Below, piece by piece: positions 8,903 to 18,600 of a DNA stretch of 64,000 nt. Origin of the DNA: GCA-2683825 sp965662355. Lineage in GTDB: Bacteria; Planctomycetota; UBA1135; GCA-002686595. The notes beneath the pieces were generated by a model. It made no database searches. It was not told the DNA's origin and worked only from the letters and a program-made list of their open reading frames with translations. The stretch spans positions 305,738 to 369,737 of the forward strand of contig CBFIHP010000004.1 of assembly GCA_965662355.1 (NCBI GenBank), read 5' to 3'. Each line of letters opens with the position of its first letter. Position 1 is the stretch's first letter. A program made the position numbers and the translations under genes.

Positions 8903-9655
8903 TCAGCGCAGAGGCGGGGCCCCAACGCTCCGCTGCTGCACGACGGGCGGCTCGTCGGGCACGACTTCCTCCGCTATACCGACCGCGCCGGGCATGGAGG
9001 TGCTGTGGATGTACGCCTCGAGAGAGTCCATCGCGGACTGGAGCTGCTTGGCGAGATCGTTGGCCTGCAAGCCGAGGCGCCGAAGGTCGGGCTCGATGCT
9101 GGCGATGGCCGCCGCGTTGAAGTCGTGCGAAAGGAAGTACGCGTGATCACGCAGGCTCGTGCAGTACTCGACCAGATGCTTCTGCGCCGGCTCGGCTTTT
9201 TGCACGATGTCGCGATACATCATCTTGGAATGGTCCATGCGCTCGTGGCTGCGCAGGCGCATCTCGGTGCTGCTATAGTTCTCGAGGTCCAGGGCCCAGG
9301 CCTCGAAGACGACGTCGGCCGTGACCTTCATGCCCTCGATGTTCTCGAAGAGCGATGCCGACTGAAGCTCACAAGCGTCGACGGCAGAGACGAAGTGGGA
9401 GTAGGCCACCAATGGGTCGCCACTGAAATCGCGCGAGACCATTTCGTGCAGGGCATCGAGCGCCGCACCGGCACGATCTTGGGACAGCTCGGTGTCGATG
9501 TGGACGTGCTCGACGTAGGTGAGCAAGCGATCGACGCCACCCATCCCGGCCTTGCGCTCGACCAGGCTCGAGTAAAGACTGTTCGTGCTAGCACAGCTCG
9601 CAGTGAGTCCCAGCAACATGGTCGGGACCAGGAACTTACCGATGGTTCGCTTCAA
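8903..9655 (-). CDS. DUF2959 family lipoprotein
   Basis: 250 residues from a TTG start with a perfect AGGAGG about 7 nt upstream. It has a short basic n-region, a hydrophobic core and the lipobox-like T-A-S-C with Cys 21. The rest is almost all helical, with coiled-coil character. The segment 'YFLSHDFNAAAIASIEPDL' corresponds to the signature of the DUF2959 family (FLKHNLNARAIASL type), and the family's usual length matches. Its function is unknown; helical envelope lipoproteins of this sort are usually periplasmic. It is the first gene after the terminator at 9797-9836 and apparently the promoter-proximal gene of the multiheme cytochrome operon, which links this DUF family to electron-transfer machinery here. 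The C-terminus is Pro-rich. Confidence 0.78.
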   Translation of the reverse strand: MKRTIGKFLVPTMLLGLTASCASTNSLYSSLVERKAGMGGVDRLLTYVEHVHIDTELSQDRAGAALDALHEMVSRDFSGDPLVAYSHFVSAVDACELQSASLFENIEGMKVTADVVFEAWALDLENYSSTEMRLRSHERMDHSKMMYRDIVQKAEPAQKHLVEYCTSLRDHAYFLSHDFNAAAIASIEPDLRRLGLQANDLAKQLQSAMDSLEAYIHSTSMPGAVGIAEEVVPDEPPVVQQRSVGAPPLR

Positions 9656-9796
9656 AGAGACCTCCTCCAGGCGTTGAGAAATGGATCGTCTGGGTCATTT
9701 TCGACCGTGGGAAAGACGGCTCTTGAGGCCATCACGGGGGCACGCGCAAAGAAGTCCTTTCCCTGCGGGGGGGGGTAGGAAACGATGACGACCACG

Positions 9797-9836
9797 AAAA
9801 AAACGACCACGATCACGTCATCGTGATCGTGGTCGT
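9797..9836 (-). terminator. Rho-independent terminator of the resB-ccsA unit
   Basis: A perfect 15-bp inverted repeat (9803-9817 with 9822-9836) around a 4-base loop is followed, in the minus-strand direction, by seven Ts (9797-9803 read as A on the plus strand). It lies 30 bp after the ccsA stop codon and before the cytochrome operon, so it separates the two transcription units. Confidence 0.9.
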
Positions 9837-9865
9837 GATCGCCCCTGCGGTGCAGTCGTAGGGTG

Positions 9866-11863
9866 CTACTGAGCTTTTGACTGGCCTTGCTGGGCTGCCG
9901 CTCGCAGGGCCTCCTTGGCGCTGTATTCCTGAATCATTGTGATGCCACCGAGAATGACGATGAACGTCTGGATGCCGTAGTAGGTCCGCAAGGCAGTCCG
10001 TATGCCGTCGGTAAAGCCGTAGCTGTGCAGCCCGATGCCCAGGAGGTTCACACCGAACCAGGAGAAGGCGATGATCATGCCGGCGAGAGCCGTCGCCATC
10101 TGTAGGCTGTGCTGGCGCAGATAGCCGCCCATACGTGCGTGCAGAATCGCGACCTGCGAGATGCAGATCAGAAGGGCTCCATTCTCCTTGGGGTCCCAGC
10201 CCCAGAAACGGCCCCAGCTGTCGTTGGCCCAGACGCCGCCGAGGATCGTCCCGACCAGCGAAAAGATCAGGGCGAAGCACAGGATCCCATACGACATGCG
10301 TGCCACGCTCCGATAGAAGGCCTTGTCGCCTTTCTTGAAGCCGACCAGCTTCGAAAGCAGGTAGAAGCTCGAGATCGCAGCGGCCAACAACCCAGCCGAG
10401 TACCCGGTCGTGATCGCCGTCACGTGCGTCGCCAACCAGAAGTTCGTGTCGAGCACGGCCACGAGGCTGGGCATCGTGTCCTGCTTGTCGACCAGCTCGA
10501 ACTTGTTCGCCAGGAACACTCCGAGCATTCCCAGGAAGGCACCCGCGGACAGCATGACGCGCTTCTTGGTGATGAACTCGGCAACCAGGGATACCAGGGC
10601 CCAGCCGGCGGTGACGAAGAGGATCGTCTCGTACAGGGTGCTGATCGGCGGCCGTTCGCGGATGATGCAACGCAGGGTGATAGCGGTAATCAGGCAGACG
10701 AGGGCCGCCGCGACCGCGCCGACCGTGCTCCTGTACAGCATCTTGGCTCGCGGGAAGAGCCACATGAAAGCCATCAGGACGAACGATAAGATGAAAAGCA
10801 CGAGGCTGTTCATCACGTAGTTCGAGTTGTAGTAGTGGATTTCCGTGGGGACGTGCTTGTATTCCCCCCGTGCCTCGGCCAAGCCTACGAGCGCCCCGTG
10901 CAAGCTCTGCAGCTCTTCTTCGAAGGCTACGAAGTCGTCCGTCGAATTCACGAGCGTCTCGAAGCTGGCCAGGGCCGCTATGTGCGCCTCGGGCATCTCG
11001 TATTTCGGGAACAAACCGATCTCGGAGATGTCCTTGGGCGTCATCCACTCATCCTCCTCTTCGGGAGAAATTCCCGGCGGGAACATGGCCGCGACGCGGG
11101 AGGTCCCGGCAGCGGCATCGACCGCATCGCGGTAGACGTGGTTCAGCTCGTCCGCGACTTCGTTGTCCCCAGCGGCACGCAACTCGTTGTGCGCCTTGAC
11201 GATCTCCGGCAGCTTCGCCGCGATCTGACTGAACGTGACGTTCTTGGGGTCCCCGAAAAGCGTCGTCACCGTGGGGTGATTGGCGACCTCGTCGGTATGC
11301 CCGACGCCGTGATCATAACGCGCAAAATCCAGCGAACTGCGGATGTCGTAGTAGCTGCTGACGTTGGAGGCCAGGTTGACGATCTGCTGCTGAATGTTGT
11401 CGCGCTCCTCGATACGGCCGTATTGCTCCCACAGCTGGAAGAGCCGACTGATCCCCGGACGCAATTCGTTGAAGGAATAGCGATCGGACTTCTTCTTGTC
11501 CGCGTGCTCCAGATCGATCGCATCGATCACGGCGGAGTCACGCACCTGGAAGATCTCGTAGTCGTCGGAGTGCTCGGGGAAAAAGACGGTGTTCAGGTAC
11601 CAGACCATCGCCGTCATCTTCTCCTTGTCGGCGAAGGTGATGCTGCGCTTGCCGTGGATGGGCAGGAGCGCGAAGCTGGCATAGGTCTGCAACGGCTTGA
11701 TGCGCCCGCCGTCCTGGACAGGTAACGATGCCGCCAACTCGACGATGGACTCGGGCCACTCGGGGCGGACGACATCGACCTCCTCCACGGGAGCACAGCC
11801 AGCGAAGAAGGGTGCGCAGGCGAGACCTGCGAGAAGCGTCAGTTTCTGAATGGGAGCTTTCAT
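9866..11863 (-). CDS. ccsA: Cytochrome c biogenesis protein CcsA/ResC, System II, with large N-terminal periplasmic domain
   Basis: Integral membrane heme handling protein of System II. With ResB/Ccs1 it delivers heme to CxxCH apocytochromes. The ATG at 11863 overlaps the resB stop codon as ATGA and has GAGGTGG upstream. The 665-residue product starts with a lipoprotein-like signal (F-A-G-C) and a periplasmic domain of about 340 residues without obvious cofactor motifs. About eight membrane helices follow. The tryptophan-rich heme-binding WWD segment 'WGRFWGWDPKENG' is at about 545-560, with conserved His residues on both sides (about 479 in the T-H-V-T-A segment and 613 in G-L-H-S-Y-G). Its position next to genes for about 30 c hemes fits its job. 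Classical CcsA is about 300-400 residues, so the N-terminal extension is notable. Confidence 0.93.
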   Translation of the reverse strand: MKAPIQKLTLLAGLACAPFFAGCAPVEEVDVVRPEWPESIVELAASLPVQDGGRIKPLQTYASFALLPIHGKRSITFADKEKMTAMVWYLNTVFFPEHSDDYEIFQVRDSAVIDAIDLEHADKKKSDRYSFNELRPGISRLFQLWEQYGRIEERDNIQQQIVNLASNVSSYYDIRSSLDFARYDHGVGHTDEVANHPTVTTLFGDPKNVTFSQIAAKLPEIVKAHNELRAAGDNEVADELNHVYRDAVDAAAGTSRVAAMFPPGISPEEEDEWMTPKDISEIGLFPKYEMPEAHIAALASFETLVNSTDDFVAFEEELQSLHGALVGLAEARGEYKHVPTEIHYYNSNYVMNSLVLFILSFVLMAFMWLFPRAKMLYRSTVGAVAAALVCLITAITLRCIIRERPPISTLYETILFVTAGWALVSLVAEFITKKRVMLSAGAFLGMLGVFLANKFELVDKQDTMPSLVAVLDTNFWLATHVTAITTGYSAGLLAAAISSFYLLSKLVGFKKGDKAFYRSVARMSYGILCFALIFSLVGTILGGVWANDSWGRFWGWDPKENGALLICISQVAILHARMGGYLRQHSLQMATALAGMIIAFSWFGVNLLGIGLHSYGFTDGIRTALRTYYGIQTFIVILGGITMIQEYSAKEALRAAAQQGQSKAQ

Positions 11864-13098
11864 GCCTTGGCCACCTCGACTTGTATGTACTTCCAGAGCT
11901 TCTTTATAAAATGGATCAGAAGGCCGACGGCGATGATCCAGCACGAATACTCGGGCCAGTGGTCCGCACGATTGCGAACGACGGAGAGGGTTGAGAAAAG
12001 CGGGTCACCGGGTTCGGCCGTTTGCGGCCCCCACCCGGATTGATAGAGGACAAGACCTTCGTCGCGAAGCGGCTCGTTCATCTCGATCTTGATCTTGCGA
12101 TTGTCATCGACCTGGGCCACGGAAACGTCACTGGAAAATACGCGCGGCATGGTCGTGCGTGCGTGCTCCTCCTTGGTGAACTTGTCGAGGGTCACAGTGA
12201 AGGGCATCGGGAAACGCGTGTGCCGCAGATCGATCAGCCACTCCGTCCCATCGACCTCGACCGCCCAGTTGGCGGCCTGCCGACGAGTCGCTTTGTGGAA
12301 GTCGAAGCCCCAGAGAACGCCTTCGTGGCGCTGGCCGGTCTTCTTGACCACGACGTCGGCGTAGATGCCGGCGCGATTGTGCTCGGATTCCTTCTCGGGC
12401 CTCAGCTCGCCGAGGTAGACGCCGTCGACGACCGGCACGCCCGGATCCTTCATACCGTCAAAGCCCTCGGGGCTGGCGTTGCGCATGAAGCGGTGAACTT
12501 CCAGATCGAAGGGCAACTCGCTCGAGAAAAGCGTGACCTTCTCGGAACCGGTCGCATCCACCAAGTTCTCGTGGGGAATGACGTACTCCTCGTACTTGCC
12601 GTCCTCCAGCTGGCGGCTGATGGAGATCTCCCAGGTGTAGTACGACTCGTAGTGCTTGGCGCTCTCGTTTTCGTAGAGCGTGACGTGGCCCTCCTGGGAG
12701 AACTTGTGCTTCCAGAAGCCCGAGAAGAGCAGGAAAGCTATCCCCACGTGCGTGATCAGGATCCCGACGTTGCTCTTCTTCATTCGCACGATGCCACCAA
12801 CCAGAATGTTGATGAAGAGCAAGCCTTGAACAAGCATGCCACCGGGCAGGGGCAACACCACGATTCCGAGGTCAACGAGGAGGTACTTCGATTCGAAGTA
12901 CCGTTTCTGCACGTCGTACAGCCCGGAGTACTGTTGCTCGAGCGTGCCCAGAAACGTCAACAGACCGAGGAAGAGCAGGAGCACGACCGTCAGCCCCTGC
13001 GACGAGAAGAAATTCACAAGCCACTGGAGCGCCCAGGGGACCCCGGAGTCGATCTTCTGAGCATTCGAGGCGGGTATGGTGGCGGTATTGGTAGTCAT
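11860..13098 (-). CDS. resB: Cytochrome c biogenesis protein ResB/Ccs1
   Basis: Membrane partner of CcsA in System II cytochrome c maturation. The 412-residue product starts at the ATG at 13098, with GGGGAG 8 nt upstream and the previous stop 4 bp away. The longer frame to 13170 lies inside the preceding gene and was discarded. Topology: about three helices in the first 125 residues ('LTVVLLLFLGLLTFLGTLEQ', a ResB-like first helix), a periplasmic domain of about 250 residues ('HRAGxY.DV', 'VYQSGWGPQ'-type ResB features) and a last helix at about 378-396. The stop overlaps the ccsA start (ATGA), so the pair is translationally coupled. Confidence 0.92.
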   Translation of the reverse strand: MTTNTATIPASNAQKIDSGVPWALQWLVNFFSSQGLTVVLLLFLGLLTFLGTLEQQYSGLYDVQKRYFESKYLLVDLGIVVLPLPGGMLVQGLLFINILVGGIVRMKKSNVGILITHVGIAFLLFSGFWKHKFSQEGHVTLYENESAKHYESYYTWEISISRQLEDGKYEEYVIPHENLVDATGSEKVTLFSSELPFDLEVHRFMRNASPEGFDGMKDPGVPVVDGVYLGELRPEKESEHNRAGIYADVVVKKTGQRHEGVLWGFDFHKATRRQAANWAVEVDGTEWLIDLRHTRFPMPFTVTLDKFTKEEHARTTMPRVFSSDVSVAQVDDNRKIKIEMNEPLRDEGLVLYQSGWGPQTAEPGDPLFSTLSVVRNRADHWPEYSCWIIAVGLLIHFIKKLWKYIQVEVAKA

Positions 13099-13102
13099 GG
13101 CG

Positions 13103-14230
13103 TTACTCCCCGAGTCGCAGGGACTTGCAGAACGAAAGGAAAGCCTCTTTTTGAGGCTCCACGGTTTCACGCGCTCCCAGCATCTTCACGAAGACCGAGC
13201 GATCGGACAGCGTGCACATGGCAGCCAGCATCATCCCCTCGCTGTCTCCACTGGATCCCGAGATTTCCACGAAGAGGGCGTTTTGCCCCAGCATCGGTAT
13301 GCGAGTTTCGCCCTCGATCGCCGACAGGGGTTCCTGACCGAGCTGCGAACGCCAGCGGTTGACGTTGGGCAACTCTTGACCGGCCATGGAACCGAGGAAC
13401 GTGATGTAGCACTCGACGGGGTCGCCCGTGCCCACCAGGAAGTTCGCCACGCGCATCGCGCGGTTCGGGCCGGGGTTCCAACCCTGGGGTAGCTCCCAGG
13501 CGAGCTCGCCATTGCCGTTCGCCGGCGTGGTGCCACGTGGACGGCCGCTCGTGCTCTTCGTCGGCTCGCTGCCTTCGGACTTCGAAGCGGAACGCGCGCT
13601 GTCGGGCAAGCGCATGTCCCGGGCGAGCTTCAAGAAACTCTCGAACTCGCCGGCCAGGACCTTCCGCGGCCCCGTCATCTTCAGGAAGATGCCGGCCTGT
13701 TCGTGGAACCAGATCAACCCGACGAGCCGCCAGTCCTCGCGCTTTTCGAGCCCACCGCTGAAGGTGCCCTCGATATCGACGAGCGTGGCATCGAAGCTGA
13801 GGAAGTCAGCCTTGCGCAGCTTGGAGACCTGCTCGGCGGAGAGCTCGCTCTGGCCCATCTGCTTGTACCAGCGGTTCACGTTGGCGGCGAGGCCGCCGGC
13901 TCCACCGGGCAGGACGGAGAAGTAGCACTCCGCATCAGCGTGGCCGCCAACCTGGAAGTCGATCTGGCGCATGCTGCGGGCCGGACGCTCGAGCCAACCG
14001 GGGGGCACGTCGTAGATCAGACCACTCGATTCCTGGGGAGCCTGGGTCATCTCGCCAGAGCGCTCGCGAATGAAGAAGCGATCCTGGGCGCCGATAGTAC
14101 GCGGCCTGTCGCGACCGAAACGCTCGACGATGCGAGACCCCTCGATCGGCCGCATGGACTCGGGGGCCTTTTCACAGCCGCCGAGGAGAGAGACCGCCAG
14201 CAGCGGCAAGAGAGCCTTCGTAATGCGCAT
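13103..14230 (-). CDS. Lipoprotein with internally duplicated domain, first gene of the ccs unit
   Basis: 375 residues from the ATG at 14230. A six-codon-longer start is possible but spoils the signal peptide. The lipobox is L-L-G-G-C with Cys about 19. Two copies of a domain of about 135 residues are visible. Copy 1 has 'DVPPGWLERPARSMRQIDF' and 'NVNRWYKQMGQSELS'; copy 2 has 'ELPQGWNPGPNRAMRVANF' and 'NVNRWRSQLGQEPLS'. They are joined by a Ser/Pro/Gly-rich linker. I do not recognise an enzyme family, and no metal or heme motifs are seen. It is 4 bp upstream of resB, so co-expression is likely and a role in cytochrome maturation or envelope quality control is possible but only inferred. Confidence 0.75.
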   Translation of the reverse strand: MRITKALLPLLAVSLLGGCEKAPESMRPIEGSRIVERFGRDRPRTIGAQDRFFIRERSGEMTQAPQESSGLIYDVPPGWLERPARSMRQIDFQVGGHADAECYFSVLPGGAGGLAANVNRWYKQMGQSELSAEQVSKLRKADFLSFDATLVDIEGTFSGGLEKREDWRLVGLIWFHEQAGIFLKMTGPRKVLAGEFESFLKLARDMRLPDSARSASKSEGSEPTKSTSGRPRGTTPANGNGELAWELPQGWNPGPNRAMRVANFLVGTGDPVECYITFLGSMAGQELPNVNRWRSQLGQEPLSAIEGETRIPMLGQNALFVEISGSSGDSEGMMLAAMCTLSDRSVFVKMLGARETVEPQKEAFLSFCKSLRLGE

Positions 14231-14519
14231 TCCTGAGACCTTTTCCATCGTGATCGCCCAGGACCGTACCCATGGACCCGGGATTCCGTGCCAGTCCGCT
14301 GAGGACCCTCTTGATTACGCCCCATCGACCGGCCCTCCGGAGTGCCTTGAGGCGAGCATGGCCGTACGGGGAGCCCATCACAGCGGTCTTCTTCGCGACC
14401 GATCGGGGCACCAGCTATCCATTAACGTAGCATCTGGAGCCTTGTGAGGCCTTATCCCTCGGGGTTCCACCCTTTGCCATGCCGGCCCGGGGCGAAATCG
14501 GCCCCACCGACACCACCTT

Positions 14520-15692
14520 TTGCGCGTGCCCCAGACCCTCAAGGAAAGAATTCAGCCCAGGAAGTCGGTGAACGTCCTGCTCGGACTCGCCGCCTTCTGC
14601 ATCGTGGTTGGCGGGCTGAAAATCGCCTCGCCGGTCGTTTTGCCGTTCCTGCTCTCGGCCTTTCTGGCCATCGTCGGTGCGCCGCCGATGCTGTATCTCG
14701 AGCGCAGGGGCCTGCCCCGGGCCCTCGCCATCGCGGTCGTGTTCCTGGGCGTCATCAGTGCCGGCTCTTTCGTCGGTAGCGTCGTCTACAACTCGGCCCA
14801 GAGCTTCGTGGACAAAGACCTCGAACACCTCGAGGCCAATCTGGAGCTCCGGACCGACCAGTTTCTCGATTGGGTCGATGAGCAGGGGATCGCCTTCCCG
14901 AACGTCACGGGCCGAGGCGACACGCAGGAAAGCACCGAGGATCCTGCGCCACCCGGTGCCCCGGAGACCTCTCTGGAAAGCACATACAGCCCCTTCGACG
15001 ACCTTTTGGACTTCGGAGGCATCTTCGGCATCGTCCGAGACCTGTTCCAAGGCTTGACCGCCACCCTGGGAAAGACCCTGCTCATCTTCCTGACGGTGTT
15101 CTTCATCCTGCTCGAGATCTCCAGCTTTCCGCTGAAGTTCAACATCGTGTTTCCCTCGACACGCGAAAGCCTGGCGCTCCGCCGCTTTACAAAGAGCATC
15201 CGGAACTACATCGCCATCAAGACCGCAACCAGCCTGACAACGGGTATCCTGATTGGACTTTGGCTCTTCTTTTGTGGAGTCAAGTACCCCGTCCTCTGGG
15301 GGCTTCTGGCCTTTCTCCTCAACTTCATCCCCAACGTCGGCTCGGTCCTGGCCGCCTTTCCCCCCATTTTGATGGCCCTGGTGGACAACGGTTGGGAGAC
15401 CATGCTCTCGGTGGCCCTGGCCTTTTTCGTCGTGAATATACTGATCGGCAATTTCCTCGAACCCCGGGTCATGGGGCGCGGCCTGGGTATCTCTCCCCTG
15501 GTCGTCTTCATCTCTCTCGTCTTCTGGGGCTGGGTCTTCGGCCCGATCGGCATGTTTCTTTCCGTCCCCCTCACCATGACCATCAAGATCGCTCTGGAAA
15601 GCAACGCCGAGACCCGCTGGATCGCCATCTTCCTCGGCTCCGAAGCCGACGCCAAACAAGCCATGCAACCGACTCCGCAACAGGGAGCCTGA
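14520..15692 (+). CDS. AI-2E family transporter (TqsA/PerM-like membrane protein)
   Basis: Polytopic membrane protein of the AI-2E transporter family (PF01594 type); members export small molecules or act as antiporters. About eight helices: a cluster at 20-85, a hydrophilic periplasmic or cytosolic section of about 100 residues with a short acidic/Pro-rich insert (about 135-160), then helices at 180-380. Family features include 'AFLLNFIPNVGSVLAAFPP' and 'GNFLEPRVMGRGLGISPLVV'. The start is uncertain: TTG 14520 or GTG 14526, with no convincing ribosome site. It is 4 bp upstream of the next gene, so the two are probably co-transcribed. Substrate cannot be told from sequence. Confidence 0.88.
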   Translation: MRVPQTLKERIQPRKSVNVLLGLAAFCIVVGGLKIASPVVLPFLLSAFLAIVGAPPMLYLERRGLPRALAIAVVFLGVISAGSFVGSVVYNSAQSFVDKDLEHLEANLELRTDQFLDWVDEQGIAFPNVTGRGDTQESTEDPAPPGAPETSLESTYSPFDDLLDFGGIFGIVRDLFQGLTATLGKTLLIFLTVFFILLEISSFPLKFNIVFPSTRESLALRRFTKSIRNYIAIKTATSLTTGILIGLWLFFCGVKYPVLWGLLAFLLNFIPNVGSVLAAFPPILMALVDNGWETMLSVALAFFVVNILIGNFLEPRVMGRGLGISPLVVFISLVFWGWVFGPIGMFLSVPLTMTIKIALESNAETRWIAIFLGSEADAKQAMQPTPQQGA

Positions 15693-15696
15693 ACCC

Positions 15697-18600
15697 GTGA
15701 GCACCCTCCTCTGCACCGCCGTTTTTCTCACCCTTTGGCAGGCCGAACTCCCCGGTAAGCCCACGCCGAAGGACACGGTCGAATCCTACGCCGCCATCGA
15801 CGAGCGCTTGCGCGGCGAGTACCTCCTCTCGGACGGTGCCGTCTGGCGCTATCAGGTAGGCCTCGAAGAGCCTATCAACGAAGAGCCCAGCAAGAAGAAA
15901 CCCTATCTCGACTGGACCAAGCTCGAGTACTACGACAGCGATTGGTCCGAGGGTACGACCCCGATGGGCTACGGTGCCGAGGGGTTGGCAACGACCATCG
16001 AGGGCATGGAAGGCAATGCGACCACCGTCTACATGCGTCACATCCTCGATGTGTACGACCCGGAGATGTACGAAGACGTCGAGTTCCGTTGCCAGATAGA
16101 CGACGGCTACGTCTTCTTCGTGAACGGCTCGGAACAGGATCGCCAACACGCAGGCATTCTGCTTCACGTCACAAACGAGACAACCGCCAGTAGCCCGCGC
16201 ACGATCGACCGCCTTCCGATCCCGGAAGACGAAATGAACGGAGCCTTGAAGGCCGGCCCGAACCCGCTGGCCCTGATCGGGCTCGTGTACAAGGACGACA
16301 GGGAGAGCTTCCAGGTCCGCCCACGGATCTATGGCACGTTTCGAAAAAACGAGGAAGAGGACAGACTTCGCGGGCGGCGTGTGCGCAAGCGTCTCGCGGG
16401 GGACCGGCTCGAGCCGTTGAACGCCTACCTCGATGCACGCCTGCTCCAACGCCTGGGGCGTTACCAGGAGGCCACGGCCCTCTTCATGCAGGCCGCCCGC
16501 GCCGACGCCGAGGAACTCGCGCCCTGGCAACGCCAGGTCGAATGCGCCCAGGCGGATGGATTCCAGGAAGCCCTGGCGAAGAGCTTCGAAGCCACGATCA
16601 AGGCAGGCGTCACGAGCGTCGCTCTCCTGGATACGTATGCCCGACTCGTGCTCGAAGACCTGGGCGACCAAGCCGCACGCCTGGCCAGGCTCGCTGACGG
16701 AGCCGAGGAACTTCCCAGCGACGGCTACTTCGCCGACGGCCTGTGGGCCGCGCAACGCGTGCTCGCCGAGGAGCCCTTGCGGATCGACTGTGGCGCCGAC
16801 ACCGATCGGGGTTCGAACGGTTCGACCTGGAGTCGCGATCGCCTGCACACTTACGGGAGGCCCGCTGCCGCTGCCGCTGGCGAGGGTTTCGTGCGCGTCG
16901 CCGAGCGCCTGATGGGCCAGAGTCGAGCGCTGTATCGTATTCCCGTCCCCGCCGGTTTCTATGACCTGCGCCTCTCGTTTCAGCTCGAGCCCAGCGACGC
17001 GGTGGACGTGCTGGTCAACGGCGTACGAGCCAGGCGCACCATGCGCGAAGGCAACGTGTCGATCCCCGTGCGCACGCATACGAACTGGCTCGAAATCGAT
17101 CTTGTCGCCCGTACCGACACGAAGGCCACAATCGCCGGAATCGAAGTTTGGCCGGTGGATGCAGAGGGTTTCCAGACCCTGGCAACCAGCTGGTTGAAGG
17201 AGCGTGGCAACGAGGACACCTACGCCCTCGTTCAAAGAGCCGAAGCCCATCGGGGCCTGGATCACCCCGTGGAGGCTCTCGCCGCCTACGAGCAAGCCGA
17301 GGTCATTCCCGGGTTTTCGATCGAAGCTCGAGAGCAACTGGGAGCGCTGCGTGACAGCCTCCTCCCGAACTTGTTCACATATGCTTCCGCCGACGACTTC
17401 GCCGTTCGCCGCAGCGTCGATGCCTCGTTCATTGCCAGGGCCGCCAACGAAGCGGCAAGCAACGAGCGAGAGGAGTTCGTTGCGCTCTACCTCGAGGGGC
17501 GGATCCACCAGAGCGCCGGCCGACTCGACGACGCGACCATCATCTTCGAGGAACTCGCGTTCTCCGGCAACAGCGACCCTGAGCCCTTCTTGCGCATGGC
17601 CGAGTGCTTGAAAGAGGCCGCCCTCGCTCCCGAAGCAGAGGACATCCTGCGCACCGCGGTCGAGAGCGACGTGCCCATCACACCGGCCTTCTTGCGGCTG
17701 TGGATCAGCATGGCCCTCGATGATCTCGATCGCGATCCCTGGGAAGTCGTCGCCGATCTGGCCCAACTCCCCGTCCAGCTGCCCGAGTACTTCGCCGTGC
17801 TTCCCACGTCCGAGGAAGCACCGCGCGCCTGGCGCTACCTACCGCGCCAGCCCCCCACGGTGCTCTGGTCGCAGACCTCTTTTGGTGCACTCGACTGGTT
17901 CGACGGGCTCGCCCCGATGGGTTGGGGATCGGTCCGCGACACCAGCATGCAAACGACCTGGGAAGGGGCGGTCATGTACGCGCGTACGCCGCTCAACCTG
18001 CCCGGCAAAAGACTCCTGTACCCCCACGCCCGCGTCTCGATGAACGACGCCGGTGACGTGTACCTGAACGGCACCGTTGCCCACCGGCTACGCGGCCGTA
18101 CCAGCGGCTACGACATCGTTCCGATGCGCAAGGGCAACTTTCAGAAGGGCGACAACTTCGTTGGCTTCTACGCCTTTAACATCTGGGACCAGAGCAACGG
18201 GGACGTTGGTGTCGTGGAACCCCTGGGACTGCTCGTCTGGATCCAGCGCACGCTCGCCCAAGGCGCCATTCGTATCAACTGCGGTGGAAGCGAATACACC
18301 GATGCCACGGGCCAGCTCTGGCACGGCGACCGCTTCTTCGCCCACGGCTCGAACACTTTCATCGTCGAAGGCGAGGACAGCCCGCCCATCAAAGACACGG
18401 ACGACGACGAGCTTTATCGTAGCCAACGCAGCTTCTCCACACGCCACACGAAGGCCTCCTTCTACCACCTGCCCATTCCGGACGGGAAGTACTCGGTCAC
18501 GATGCACTTCGCAGAATCCGACCCGCGCTTCAACGAGGAGGACAAGCGCCTCTTCAGCGTCAAACTCGAGACCGTTCAGGTAATGGAGAACTTCGACGCG

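Noticed and set aside
12022..13362. 446-codon open frame on the plus strand
   Set aside because: Antisense to resB and the duplicated lipoprotein; both real genes have strong signatures.
14415..15776. 453-codon open frame on the minus strand
   Set aside because: Antisense to the AI-2E transporter gene. Its Asp/Glu/Gln-rich composition mirrors a hydrophobic gene read backwards.
15583..17766. 727-codon open frame on the minus strand
   Set aside because: Antisense to the malectin/TPR gene, with low-complexity composition typical of a shadow frame.
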